A stretch of DNA of 9,218 nt, taken from the NCBI GenBank assembly GCA_041917055.1, contig JAYRYJ010000027.1:1-9218 (forward strand), given 5' to 3'. This document shows, piece by piece, positions 1 to 5,778 of this stretch. Position 1 is the first letter of the stretch; each line of letters opens with the position of its first letter. The notes beneath the pieces were generated by a model. The model saw only the letters and a list, made by a program, of their open reading frames with translations. It had not been told where the DNA came from and searched no databases. The position numbers were made by a program, and so were the translations under genes. The DNA is from Pseudaquidulcibacter sp041917055. Lineage in GTDB: Bacteria > Pseudomonadota > Alphaproteobacteria > Caulobacterales > Aquidulcibacteraceae.

Positions 1-542
1 GACGTCACACGCAGAAATTTCAAAAAAGAATTTTGCAAATCAATCGACTTGCGCGAAAAATCATATTCCCAAATCGTCGAATTTGTCGCTTCCATAATCT
101 GTAAAAGCGGACGCATTTCGTCGAAATTCTTGGAATTGCGCAAATCAGTCGCCAAGTCGCGCGACATAGAACATCCATTTGTAACTTTGCTTGCTAATTC
201 GAAACCGGCATAAATCCTGTCTTGACCTATTTCGGTTTTCGAATGCGTGAAACGCGCAAAATATGCGTGGGTTTCGTCATTATTTTTGAGATTCATGCGT
301 GTTTCGAAAACGCCATGCGCCAAATTAAGACCTTCGGCGAGAATTTTTAATGCACCATCGCCATCGGGAATAAAATGCGCCAATGAATGACCGACTAAGC
401 CATTATCATTCTCAATACCCAAGGATTTTGCCAAACAATGGCTAAAATCTATGAATCGCATATCTTTATCGAATATTGCAACACAAGACGGAATATGCGC
501 AAGACTTAAATCGCCCGCCATTAATTGACCCTTACTACCCAT
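1..542 (-). CDS. PAS-domain sensor protein, N-terminal part (cut by left edge)
   Basis: The minus strand is open from an ATG at 542 to the left edge, giving 180 residues and no stop. Residues about 12-118 look like a PAS fold: a VAIFDKDMRFIDFS strand pair, a helical stretch with GLVGHSLAHFIPDGDG, then ETRMNLKNNDETHAYFARF. A second PAS-like segment seems to begin near residue 146 (MEATNSTIWEYDFS), which is common in multi-PAS signalling proteins. No signal peptide or membrane helix is visible, so the visible part is probably cytosolic. The output domain (histidine kinase, GGDEF/EAL or other) lies outside the window and cannot be called. ATG 521 (residue 8) is an alternative start with AAGGGT just upstream. 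The gene follows the coupling ATPase on the same strand after 114 bases, and that gap carries its own candidate regulatory site. The PAS call is fairly sure; the function is not known. Confidence 0.72.
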   Translation of the reverse strand, partial: MGSKGQLMAGDLSLAHIPSCVAIFDKDMRFIDFSHCLAKSLGIENDNGLVGHSLAHFIPDGDGALKILAEGLNLAHGVFETRMNLKNNDETHAYFARFTHSKTEIGQDRIYAGFELASKVTNGCSMSRDLATDLRNSKNFDEMRPLLQIMEATNSTIWEYDFSRKSIDLQNSFLKFLRVT

Positions 543-592
543 TGCACCCAAAAGAGTGCCATTTTTATTTTTGTTAAAAATGCACGAGATTC

Positions 593-608
593 GTTAAAGC
601 AAATTTAG
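593..608 (-). promoter_or_regulatory. Candidate CtrA-like box upstream of the PAS gene
   Basis: Read on the minus strand this is CTAA, seven bases, then TTAAC, one mismatch from the TTAA-N7-TTAAC consensus of the alphaproteobacterial cell-cycle regulator CtrA. It ends about 50 bases upstream of the PAS gene start. A GANTC site, the CcrM methylation target, lies immediately beside it at 588-592, and further GTTAA half-sites occur at 573-577 and 647-651. The motif is short and the region AT-rich, so chance occurrence is possible. Confidence 0.25.
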
Positions 609-624
609 CACTAATGTTTTTCGG

Positions 625-639
625 TGCAGTTTTACTGCA
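625..639. repeat. Short inverted repeat between the ATPase and PAS genes
   Basis: TGCAGT, a TTT loop and ACTGCA form a perfect 6-bp hairpin 18 bases beyond the stop codon of the coupling ATPase. On the minus strand it is followed by CCGAAAAAC rather than a T-run, so it does not look like a classic Rho-independent terminator for that gene. It may only stabilise the transcript end. Confidence 0.3.
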
Positions 640-656
640 AATTTTCGTTAATGGGT

Positions 657-2003
657 CTATTTATACATACGGTTTTTCGGAAAGCGATCTGCGAAAAACG
701 GGTCGTTTAGATAGTCAATTCTTTCAACAAAGCGAGAGCGTTTACGATGCTGACGCAAGCAAAGAACATTGTCGGGCATATCAAATAATTCGTCCGTCGT
801 CTTATCCCCCAATAATTCCGCCATATCTTTTGCCATTGTGTAATTTGACATTCCAAAAGTCACGAGATTTGTGCAATTCGATATGATGGTCTTATAATCG
901 TCACGATACATTCGGTGTAGTTGAGAAGCCTCTTGTAAGAACAACATACAGCGCATGCCATACCCGCGCATCAATGTTACAAGAGGTCTCAATAGCGGGA
1001 ACGGATGCAATTGCGCCAATTCGTCAAGTATAAACAGTGTCTTCTGGTCTGGCGCTTCCTCGCGCCTGGTAATAATTGAGTTTAATACCGCAATCCAAAC
1101 CCTTAATACGCTGTTAAAAGCCTCTAATTTGTCAGGTTGCATTACTAGATAAATTGTGATTTTCCCACCCTTTTTTAGTTTTTCGATATCGAAGCTGGTA
1201 TTTGCAATCGCTTTCTTGATGCCACTACAAGAAAACGGGGCTAAATGTTGAACGGCGGTTGAACGGACCGATGGCCTCACTTTTTCGCGTTCGTGATTTA
1301 AGTAATTGGATAGGCCCTGATAAATGAATTGATTATTTCTCACTTCTGGCCTGTCGGCAATGACAGCGATATTATAATCAACATCGTCAAAGTTTAATAA
1401 TTGCGACACTCGCGCAAGATTTCGATTTTCCTTTGGCTCGAAAGTCGCGACATAGGCAATTAGGCTGACTAGAAATTCTTCACCTAAATTATCCCAAAAG
1501 CCATCCAATAGACTTTTTTGACCGCCGGTTATTTGCTTTGCAAATGTTGCGCAATCGCCTTCGAAATTCTCATCATTAGGATCTAAAATATCAAAAGGAT
1601 TTAGCGCGCCATTTACTGTTAAGCCTTGCTTCTCAAGTTCGCGGCGCGCACAATTGAACGGATCGATAATAACAATTTCATGCCCGATTTCTTTGCGAAA
1701 GCGCGCGGTTTGCCGTGCATTTTCGCCTTTAGGGTCAATAACAATTACCGACGCGGAATGAGATAAAAGGTTAGGTATAATAATATTGCGCCCTTTACCC
1801 GCGCCGGTCGGCGCAATCACTAAAGTGTGCCCCTCATCTTCATCAATTATGAATTGACCAGATTTTTCGCTTGATTGCGAATTATCGAAATTATGGAAAC
1901 CGATTGCCGATTTTTGCACTGTTTCGGTTTCTTTACCCAATAAAATTCCGTCATAGGTTTTGGGTTTGGTCGGAAATTTTATTACGTTTTGCATTCTGCC
2001 CAC
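657..2003 (-). CDS. TraG/VirD4-family type IV coupling ATPase lacking the membrane anchor
   Basis: Coupling proteins of this family are hexameric ATPases that deliver DNA-protein substrates to type IV secretion channels. The 448 residues show a Walker A (APTGAGKGRN, 64-73, with K70) followed by IIIPNLL, the VIDPKGE motif at 88-94, an all-alpha-domain region (about 145-260, with FWDNLGEEFL), a Walker B (LFILDELAQL, 323-332) and the C-terminal FLQEASQLHRMY motif at 355-366 typical of TraG/VirD4. VirD4-type proteins usually have two transmembrane helices and about 130-150 residues before Walker A. Here only 63 precede it, none hydrophobic, and an in-frame TAA lies just upstream (about 2016-2018), so the anchor is absent rather than missed. 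The start is GTG at 2003 or ATG at 1994; the AGAAGGAA ribosome site sits 3 bases from the former and 12 from the latter, so it does not decide. No relaxase or channel gene is adjacent. The family call is secure; the role as an orphan is unknown. Confidence 0.88.
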   Translation of the reverse strand: MGRMQNVIKFPTKPKTYDGILLGKETETVQKSAIGFHNFDNSQSSEKSGQFIIDEDEGHTLVIAPTGAGKGRNIIIPNLLSHSASVIVIDPKGENARQTARFRKEIGHEIVIIDPFNCARRELEKQGLTVNGALNPFDILDPNDENFEGDCATFAKQITGGQKSLLDGFWDNLGEEFLVSLIAYVATFEPKENRNLARVSQLLNFDDVDYNIAVIADRPEVRNNQFIYQGLSNYLNHEREKVRPSVRSTAVQHLAPFSCSGIKKAIANTSFDIEKLKKGGKITIYLVMQPDKLEAFNSVLRVWIAVLNSIITRREEAPDQKTLFILDELAQLHPFPLLRPLVTLMRGYGMRCMLFLQEASQLHRMYRDDYKTIISNCTNLVTFGMSNYTMAKDMAELLGDKTTDELFDMPDNVLCLRQHRKRSRFVERIDYLNDPFFADRFPKNRMYK

Positions 2004-2043
2004 TTTTCCTTCTGTTTAAGTTTCAAAAAGGCGCACAAAATCG

Positions 2044-2058
2044 CCCGCAAAAAGCGGG
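2044..2058. repeat. GC-rich hairpin in the ATPase leader
   Basis: CCCGC, five A and GCGGG form a 5-bp all-GC stem about 41 bases upstream of the GTG start of the coupling ATPase. Read on the minus strand it is followed by CGATTTTG, a short T-run, so it could act as a weak terminator or attenuator in that gene's leader. On the plus strand it has no T-tract. Confidence 0.3.
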
Positions 2059-2111
2059 AAAATAATGCTTGCCAAAAACAGCGAATAAGGATTCAATCCC
2101 TGTCCACAAGT

Positions 2112-2137
2112 AAATTGCCAAAAGCGCTTGGCAATTT
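2112..2137. repeat. Perfect 10-bp inverted repeat
   Basis: AAATTGCCAA, a 6-base spacer AAGCGC, and TTGGCAATTT form a perfect 10-bp stem. Neither strand has a T-run after it, so a Rho-independent terminator is unlikely. The symmetry and the position about 110 bases upstream of the coupling ATPase suit a dimeric regulator's operator or a structured leader, but no regulator is identified. Confidence 0.45.
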
Positions 2138-2161
2138 CAAAAATTGTGATAAAAACGCACA

Positions 2162-2209
2162 AATATTTACACCGCAATATCAATTGCGACTATTAACAGG
2201 GTAAATATT
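2162..2209. repeat. Inverted 9-bp repeat AATATTTAC / GTAAATATT
   Basis: AATATTTAC at 2162-2170 and its exact reverse complement GTAAATATT at 2201-2209 flank a 30-base spacer. The same GTAAATATT recurs at 2308-2316. The core GTAAAT is also found at 2110-2115 and, inverted, at 2321-2326. Five copies within about 220 bases is more than base composition would lead one to expect, which suggests binding sites for one protein. Confidence 0.4.
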
Positions 2210-2326
2210 GGCAAATAATGACGCAACCAAAAAAGCACTACGCACAAGATTATTAGATTATTAGCGAATTAATATTTTGTAAAGACTTTTTTGCGACATT
2301 TTTGAATGTAAATATTTTTCATTTAC

Positions 2327-2341
2327 TTAACAAATACTTAA
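2327..2341. promoter_or_regulatory. Candidate CtrA-like box (TTAA-N7-TTAA)
   Basis: TTAA, seven bases (CAAATAC) and TTAA match the two half-sites and spacing of the CtrA recognition sequence. The box lies 160 bases upstream of lpdA and about 320 bases upstream of the ATPase start, so its target is unclear. In AT-rich DNA such a match can arise by chance. Confidence 0.25.
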
Positions 2342-2445
2342 GCGCTGATATTTTTTTATTTGCAGGATTTTGCAAAGCGGCAATTCGGCATGACAAATAA
2401 TACCAAAGCATAGCGGTCATGCGTTGAAAAACTGCGCATTTCCTA

Positions 2446-2474
2446 TTGGGAAATTTTCGCAATTTCTTTATACA
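2446..2474 (+). promoter_or_regulatory. Candidate sigma-70-type promoter for lpdA
   Basis: TTGGGA at 2446-2451 and TATACA at 2469-2474 are separated by 17 bases and each match 4 of 6 positions of the -35 and -10 consensus. Transcription would begin near 2481, leaving a leader of about 20 bases that contains the GGAG ribosome site. It is the best-spaced pair I found upstream of lpdA, but a visual match only. Confidence 0.35.
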
Positions 2475-2490
2475 CGCAGCATTAGATTTT

Positions 2491-2494
2491 GGAG
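2491..2494 (+). promoter_or_regulatory. Ribosome binding site that fixes the lpdA start
   Basis: GGAG lies six bases before ATG 2501. An in-frame TTG at 2489 would overlap this site and lacks one of its own, so ATG 2501 is the preferred start. Confidence 0.7.
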
Positions 2495-2500
2495 CAGAGA

Positions 2501-3904
2501 ATGGCGGAACAATTTGATGTTGTGATTATTGGCGGTGGCCCGGGTGGTTATGTTTGCGCAATTCGTTGCGGACAATTGGGTTTGAAAACCGCAATCATCG
2601 AAAAACGCGGCAAGCTGGGTGGCACATGCCTTAATGTAGGCTGCATTCCTTCCAAAGCGCTTTTGCATTCCTCCCACGCATTTGAAGCCGCCAGCCATCA
2701 ATATGCCGATTTCGGAGTCGAAGTTTCGGGCGTAAAATTAAATCTCGAAAAAATGCTTGCCAACAAAGATAGTGTCGTTGACGGCCTTACCAAAGGCATT
2801 GAATTTCTTATGAAAAAGAACAAAGTCACCTATCTCAAAGGTTTTGGCAAAATTGAGGGTAAGAATAAAGTTACTGCTACGCTTGAAGACGGCACAATCA
2901 GTGAAATCGAAACCAAAAACATTGTAATCGCCACCGGATCTGAGGTTTCACCATTGGGCGATATTAAAATTGATGAAGAAAAAATCATTTCATCAACCGG
3001 CGCATTGGATTTGAAGAAAGTGCCTTCTAAAATGGTGGTAATCGGTGCGGGGGTTATTGGCCTTGAATTAGGTTCGGTTTGGCGCCGCCTTGGTGCCGAG
3101 GTTACGGTCATTGAATATCTTGATCGTATAACCCCGGGCGTTGATTTGGAAATTGCCAAAGCCTTGCAAAAATCTTTGACCAAACAAGGCATGAAATTTG
3201 AGCTTGGCAAAAAAGTTACTTCTGCAATTGCCGATAAAAAAGGCGTGAAACTTAAGTTTGAACCAGCAGCTGGTGGTGATGGCACCGAACTAAATGTCGA
3301 TGTGGTTTTGGTTGCGGTGGGTCGCCGCCCTTACACTGATGGTCTTGGCCTTGAAAATGCAGGTGTTGAAAAAGACGCGCGTGGCTTTATTCCTAATCAT
3401 CATTTGAAAACCAATGTCGATGGGGTTTGGGTAATTGGTGATGCCACCCATGGACCAATGCTTGCGCACAAAGCCGAAGAAGAGGGCGTCGCAGTTGCCG
3501 AAATGATTGCGGGCAAAGCGGGCCATGTCGATTATAACAATATTCCGGGCGTTATTTACACTAATCCTGAAGTTGCAGGCGTTGGCAAAACCGAAGAAGA
3601 ATTAAAAGCCGCAGGTGTTGAATACAAAGTCGGCAAATTCCCATTCATGGCAAACTCGCGCGCACGCGCAAATGGCGAGGCCGATGGTTTGGTCAAAATC
3701 CTTGAAGATAAAAACACCCATAAAATTCTTGGCGTACATATGATGGGAACCGGCGTCGGTGAAATGATTGCTGAGGCAGGCCTTGCTATCGCCTTTGGCG
3801 CGAGTGCCGAAGACATCGCCCGCACATGCCACGCACACCCAACAATGTCAGAGGCAGTAAAAGAAGCCGCAATGGCCGTCGATGGCTGGGCGTTGCATGT
3901 CTAA
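2501..3904 (+). CDS. lpdA: Dihydrolipoamide dehydrogenase (E3)
   Basis: E3 re-oxidises dihydrolipoyl groups of the 2-oxo acid dehydrogenase complexes and the glycine cleavage system, passing electrons through FAD and a disulfide to NAD+ in the cytosol. The 467-residue product is of normal length. It shows the FAD-binding GGGPGG at 11-16, the redox-active disulfide in GTCLNVGCIPSK (C43 and C48), ATGSE at 144-148, the NAD-binding GAGVIG at 182-187, the second FAD motif IGDATHGPMLAHKAEEEG from 312, and the C-terminal HPTMSE with the catalytic pair H446 and E451. All key residues are present, so it should be active. It stands alone here: alphaproteobacterial lpd genes often follow pdh or odh subunit genes, but none is in view. 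A promoter-like pair lies just upstream. Its TAA stop overlaps the stop of the convergent thyA, with no terminator between. Confidence is very high for the family; the complex it serves is unknown. Confidence 0.97.
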   Translation: MAEQFDVVIIGGGPGGYVCAIRCGQLGLKTAIIEKRGKLGGTCLNVGCIPSKALLHSSHAFEAASHQYADFGVEVSGVKLNLEKMLANKDSVVDGLTKGIEFLMKKNKVTYLKGFGKIEGKNKVTATLEDGTISEIETKNIVIATGSEVSPLGDIKIDEEKIISSTGALDLKKVPSKMVVIGAGVIGLELGSVWRRLGAEVTVIEYLDRITPGVDLEIAKALQKSLTKQGMKFELGKKVTSAIADKKGVKLKFEPAAGGDGTELNVDVVLVAVGRRPYTDGLGLENAGVEKDARGFIPNHHLKTNVDGVWVIGDATHGPMLAHKAEEEGVAVAEMIAGKAGHVDYNNIPGVIYTNPEVAGVGKTEEELKAAGVEYKVGKFPFMANSRARANGEADGLVKILEDKNTHKILGVHMMGTGVGEMIAEAGLAIAFGASAEDIARTCHAHPTMSEAVKEAAMAVDGWALHV

Positions 3905-4710
3905 ACCGCAATCGGCGCTTTGATAGTTGCGTGGGAAACATAGTTTTCCACGCGAATATCAGATAGTTCAAAAGCATCAATTTCGCGGATTTCGGGGTTA
4001 AGCCAAAGTTTTGGCAATTCATATGGCTCATTCGCCAATTGCTGATTCACTTGTTCCAAATGATTGGAATAAATATGGGCATCACCCAAAGTATGGACAA
4101 ATTCGCCCACTTCCAAATCACAAATTTGTGCAATCATGTGAGTTAATAAAGCATAAGAGGCGATATTAAACGGCACGCCCAAAAACACATCTGCCGAACG
4201 TTGGTATAATTGGCACGAAAGTTTTTTGTCGGGTGAAACATAAAACTGAAACAAGCAATGGCACGGCGGCAATGCCATATTATCGACATCGGCGGGGTTC
4301 CATGCACTAACAATATGGCGGCGCGAAAACGGGTTGGTTTTAATTCCATCAATCAATTTTTTAATCTGATCAATGCTTTCACCATTTGGCGCGACCCATG
4401 AACGCCATTGTTTGCCATAGACAGGGCCAAGTTCGCCATTAATATCGGCCCATTCGTCCCAAATTGTGCAGCCACGTTCTTGCAGCCATTTAACATTAGT
4501 AAGTCCACGCAAAAACCACAATAATTCAACAAAAATCGCCTTTGTGAATAGTTTCTTTGTTGTCAAAAGCGGAAACCCCGCCGCCAAATCGAAACGCATT
4601 TGCCGCCCAAAAACCCCGATTGTGCCAACACCGGTGCGATCTTCGCGTTTTTGTCCATTAGTCAAAATATCGCGCAATAGGTTTTGATAAATAATGTCGG
4701 GATGCATCAT
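3901..4710 (-). CDS. thyA: Thymidylate synthase
   Basis: ThyA methylates dUMP to dTMP using 5,10-methylenetetrahydrofolate, yielding dihydrofolate, in the cytosol. The 269-residue product is close to the 264 residues of E. coli ThyA and aligns by eye over its whole length. Visible landmarks are the phosphate-binding R25 in DRTG, TIWDEWAD at 82-89, LGPVYGKQWR at 94-103, the SRRHIVSAW stretch with R130 and R131, the nucleophile C150 in LPPCHC, QRSADVFLG at 170-178 followed by PFN with N182, the HIYSNH segment at 212-217, and the usual IKAP near the C-terminus. Two adjacent ATG codons (4710 and 4707) could start it; no strong ribosome site is visible, so coupling to the upstream gene 24 bases away is plausible. 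It is the last gene of the minus-strand cluster. No folA follows, because the convergent lpdA begins at once. Confidence 0.97.
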   Translation of the reverse strand: MMHPDIIYQNLLRDILTNGQKREDRTGVGTIGVFGRQMRFDLAAGFPLLTTKKLFTKAIFVELLWFLRGLTNVKWLQERGCTIWDEWADINGELGPVYGKQWRSWVAPNGESIDQIKKLIDGIKTNPFSRRHIVSAWNPADVDNMALPPCHCLFQFYVSPDKKLSCQLYQRSADVFLGVPFNIASYALLTHMIAQICDLEVGEFVHTLGDAHIYSNHLEQVNQQLANEPYELPKLWLNPEIREIDAFELSDIRVENYVSHATIKAPIAV

Positions 4711-4734
4711 AGATTTGGAATATTGCGATTCGTT

Positions 4735-5364
4735 TTATTCCGATGTGGTTTTTACAAGCCCGATATAATCGGCTTTTCCCTTATTATAACGAATTGTGAT
4801 TGTTCCGGTTTCTTCTGCGTCATCGACCATATGGGTATGGGAATAAATAACCCAATTGCCAACTTTTCCTGAAGGATTGCCATAAAGAAGTTTTACATTT
4901 GCATCATCAATCCCAAGTTTAAGCCCACGATCAAAGCTAGCAGGAAGGAATTTTGCAGGTAATTTGACACAATTTTTTGGCGGCTTCGTCTTGGAAACAT
5001 AAGACAAATCAATGGCATCAATTATTTCTAGGCCCGAGTTTTCGCCTGATGAAATGCGTAATTGAATGTCGTTTTTGGCGTCACTTGCCATAAGATAGCA
5101 AAGTGTATTTTCGACATCGCCCTCTATAATTTTTCCAGTCCCAACGGTTTTTGCGACATCGGCAAGTGTGGTTTTTTCAAAAACAATTTCAAAATCGCCC
5201 AATTTGGCGGTTTTCGATATTGATGTTTCAACAGTCGGCGAATATTGCCACAAATCGTCCGGCACCTCCGGCAATGTGCTTTGCGCATGGGACGCGAGTG
5301 GAAATGCGCAAATTGACGCAATAAAAACTTTGGCGATTAGGTTTGATTTTTTCATGGTGCGCAT
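4735..5364 (-). CDS. Secreted protein of unknown function with two cysteines
   Basis: I do not recognise a named family. The 209-residue product starts with a clear Sec signal peptide: basic MRTMKKSN, a hydrophobic core and a cleavage site after FPLASHA (about residue 27), so it is probably periplasmic. The mature part has two cysteines, C89 (NTLCYLM) and C132 (KNCVKL), which could form a disulfide. The segments FEKTTLADVAKTVGTGK (63-79) and GLKLGIDDANVKLLYGNPSG (147-166) resemble each other and the helix-turn 'LG.P' pattern of small periplasmic proteins, hinting at an internal duplication. I chose ATG 5364 because GGGAT lies just upstream; ATG 5355 also gives a good signal peptide. It lies 27 bases after the RHH gene and 24 before thyA, so it is likely co-transcribed with both. 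Its link to dTMP synthesis is not evident. Confidence 0.8.
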   Translation of the reverse strand: MRTMKKSNLIAKVFIASICAFPLASHAQSTLPEVPDDLWQYSPTVETSISKTAKLGDFEIVFEKTTLADVAKTVGTGKIIEGDVENTLCYLMASDAKNDIQLRISSGENSGLEIIDAIDLSYVSKTKPPKNCVKLPAKFLPASFDRGLKLGIDDANVKLLYGNPSGKVGNWVIYSHTHMVDDAEETGTITIRYNKGKADYIGLVKTTSE

Positions 5365-5391
5365 TCTATCCCGTTTCGTCAAATAACCAAC

Positions 5392-5595
5392 TCAATTTTC
5401 TTTAATGCAATAGACGCGCAATGCACTTGCAAGGGGCCTTTCACCGCGATTTTCGTCAATCCTGGCAATGAATTGCGGGAAGCTAAGACCACTTTCATGC
5501 GCGCATTCACCAAGGCAATCCCAAAATTCCACCTCCAGCGCAATAGAAGTGCGATGGCCGTTTAAAGTGAAAGATCGTTTGATCAGATTATTCAT
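5392..5595 (-). CDS. Small ribbon-helix-helix (RHH_4-like) protein
   Basis: The 67-residue product matches the alphaproteobacterial RHH_4 type: an N-terminal strand KRSFTLNGHRTSIALE (6-21), then helices around EFWDCLGECAHESG (23-36) and SFPQFIARIDENRG (38-51), and the closing SALRVYCI that is typical of this family. Ribbon-helix-helix proteins usually bind DNA as dimers, the strand pair entering the major groove, but members of this small family are mostly uncharacterised. The ATG at 5595 overlaps the stop of the DUF4169 gene by 8 bases, indicating translational coupling. It carries two cysteines, C27 and C63. It may be a regulator or a partner of the DUF4169 protein; the latter is inference from the gene pairing. 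Confidence 0.85.
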   Translation of the reverse strand: MNNLIKRSFTLNGHRTSIALEVEFWDCLGECAHESGLSFPQFIARIDENRGERPLASALRVYCIKEN

Positions 5596-5767
5596 CTTTT
5601 AATTTATGCCCGTCCAATTTCATTTGTTCCAATTTGTTTTGCGCCTTTGTAACATTTCGTAAGTGTTTTGGAGTTCCGAATTTTATGCGATTTTCGGCGG
5701 CAATTTTTTCATTTGCGTCGCGCGCTTTTTGTTTTTTGATACGCCTAAGATCTATTATTTCGCCCAT
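5588..5767 (-). CDS. DUF4169 family small basic protein
   Basis: The 59-residue product begins MGEIIDLRRIKKQKARD and ends KLDGHKLKDE, with NRIKFGTPK in the middle: the hallmarks of DUF4169 (start 'EIINLR..RK', central 'NR.KFG', end 'LDGH'). It is highly charged and probably one long helix or coiled coil without a membrane segment. Its function is unknown. ATG 5767 is chosen because it gives the family's standard N-terminus; an in-frame TTG at 5782 would add five residues and overlap the rluA stop. It lies 11 bases downstream of the rluA-type gene and overlaps the RHH gene by 8 bases. DUF4169 and RHH_4 genes are commonly neighbours in alphaproteobacteria, so this pair is expected. Confidence 0.85.
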   Translation of the reverse strand: MGEIIDLRRIKKQKARDANEKIAAENRIKFGTPKHLRNVTKAQNKLEQMKLDGHKLKDE

Positions 5768-5778
5768 TCTTTCTTTTA

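Larger units (their letters stand above)
2004..2500. other. AT-rich non-coding region between the ATPase gene and lpdA
   Basis: This stretch has no credible gene: its short open frames are AT-rich, lack ribosome sites and resemble no known family. It separates divergent genes and should hold both promoters. Visible structure includes hairpins at 2044-2058 and 2112-2137, an inverted GTAAATATT pair at 2162-2209, a tandem GATTATTA (2248-2255 and 2256-2263), a GTAAAT/ATTTAC pair at 2308-2326, a TTAA-N7-TTAA box at 2327-2341 and a promoter-like pair at 2446-2474 for lpdA. No tRNA-like or rRNA-like sequence was found. A small RNA cannot be ruled out. Confidence 0.6.

Noticed and set aside
614..886. 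90-residue open frame on the plus strand
   Set aside because: Most of it is antisense to the 3' end of the coupling ATPase and it lacks a ribosome site.
2080..2105. GGATTCAATCC resembling a tRNA T-arm
   Set aside because: With TTCAATC as the loop the flanking bases do not pair, and no acceptor, D or anticodon arm can be found around it.
2096..2110. CTGTCCACA as a possible DnaA box
   Set aside because: It has two mismatches to TTATCCACA and no companion boxes nearby, so there is no support for a replication origin.
1989..2204. 71-residue open frame on the plus strand upstream of lpdA
   Set aside because: It overlaps the start of the coupling ATPase, has no ribosome site and a lysine/asparagine-rich composition typical of AT-rich non-coding DNA.
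2248..2264. Tandem GATTATTA as the start of a repeat array
   Set aside because: Only two copies occur, in AT-rich DNA, with no further spaced repeats; it is not a CRISPR or satellite array.
2830..3285. 151-residue open frame on the minus strand
   Set aside because: It lies wholly inside lpdA, whose full-length product carries all E3 motifs; the antisense product is low complexity with no recognisable domain.
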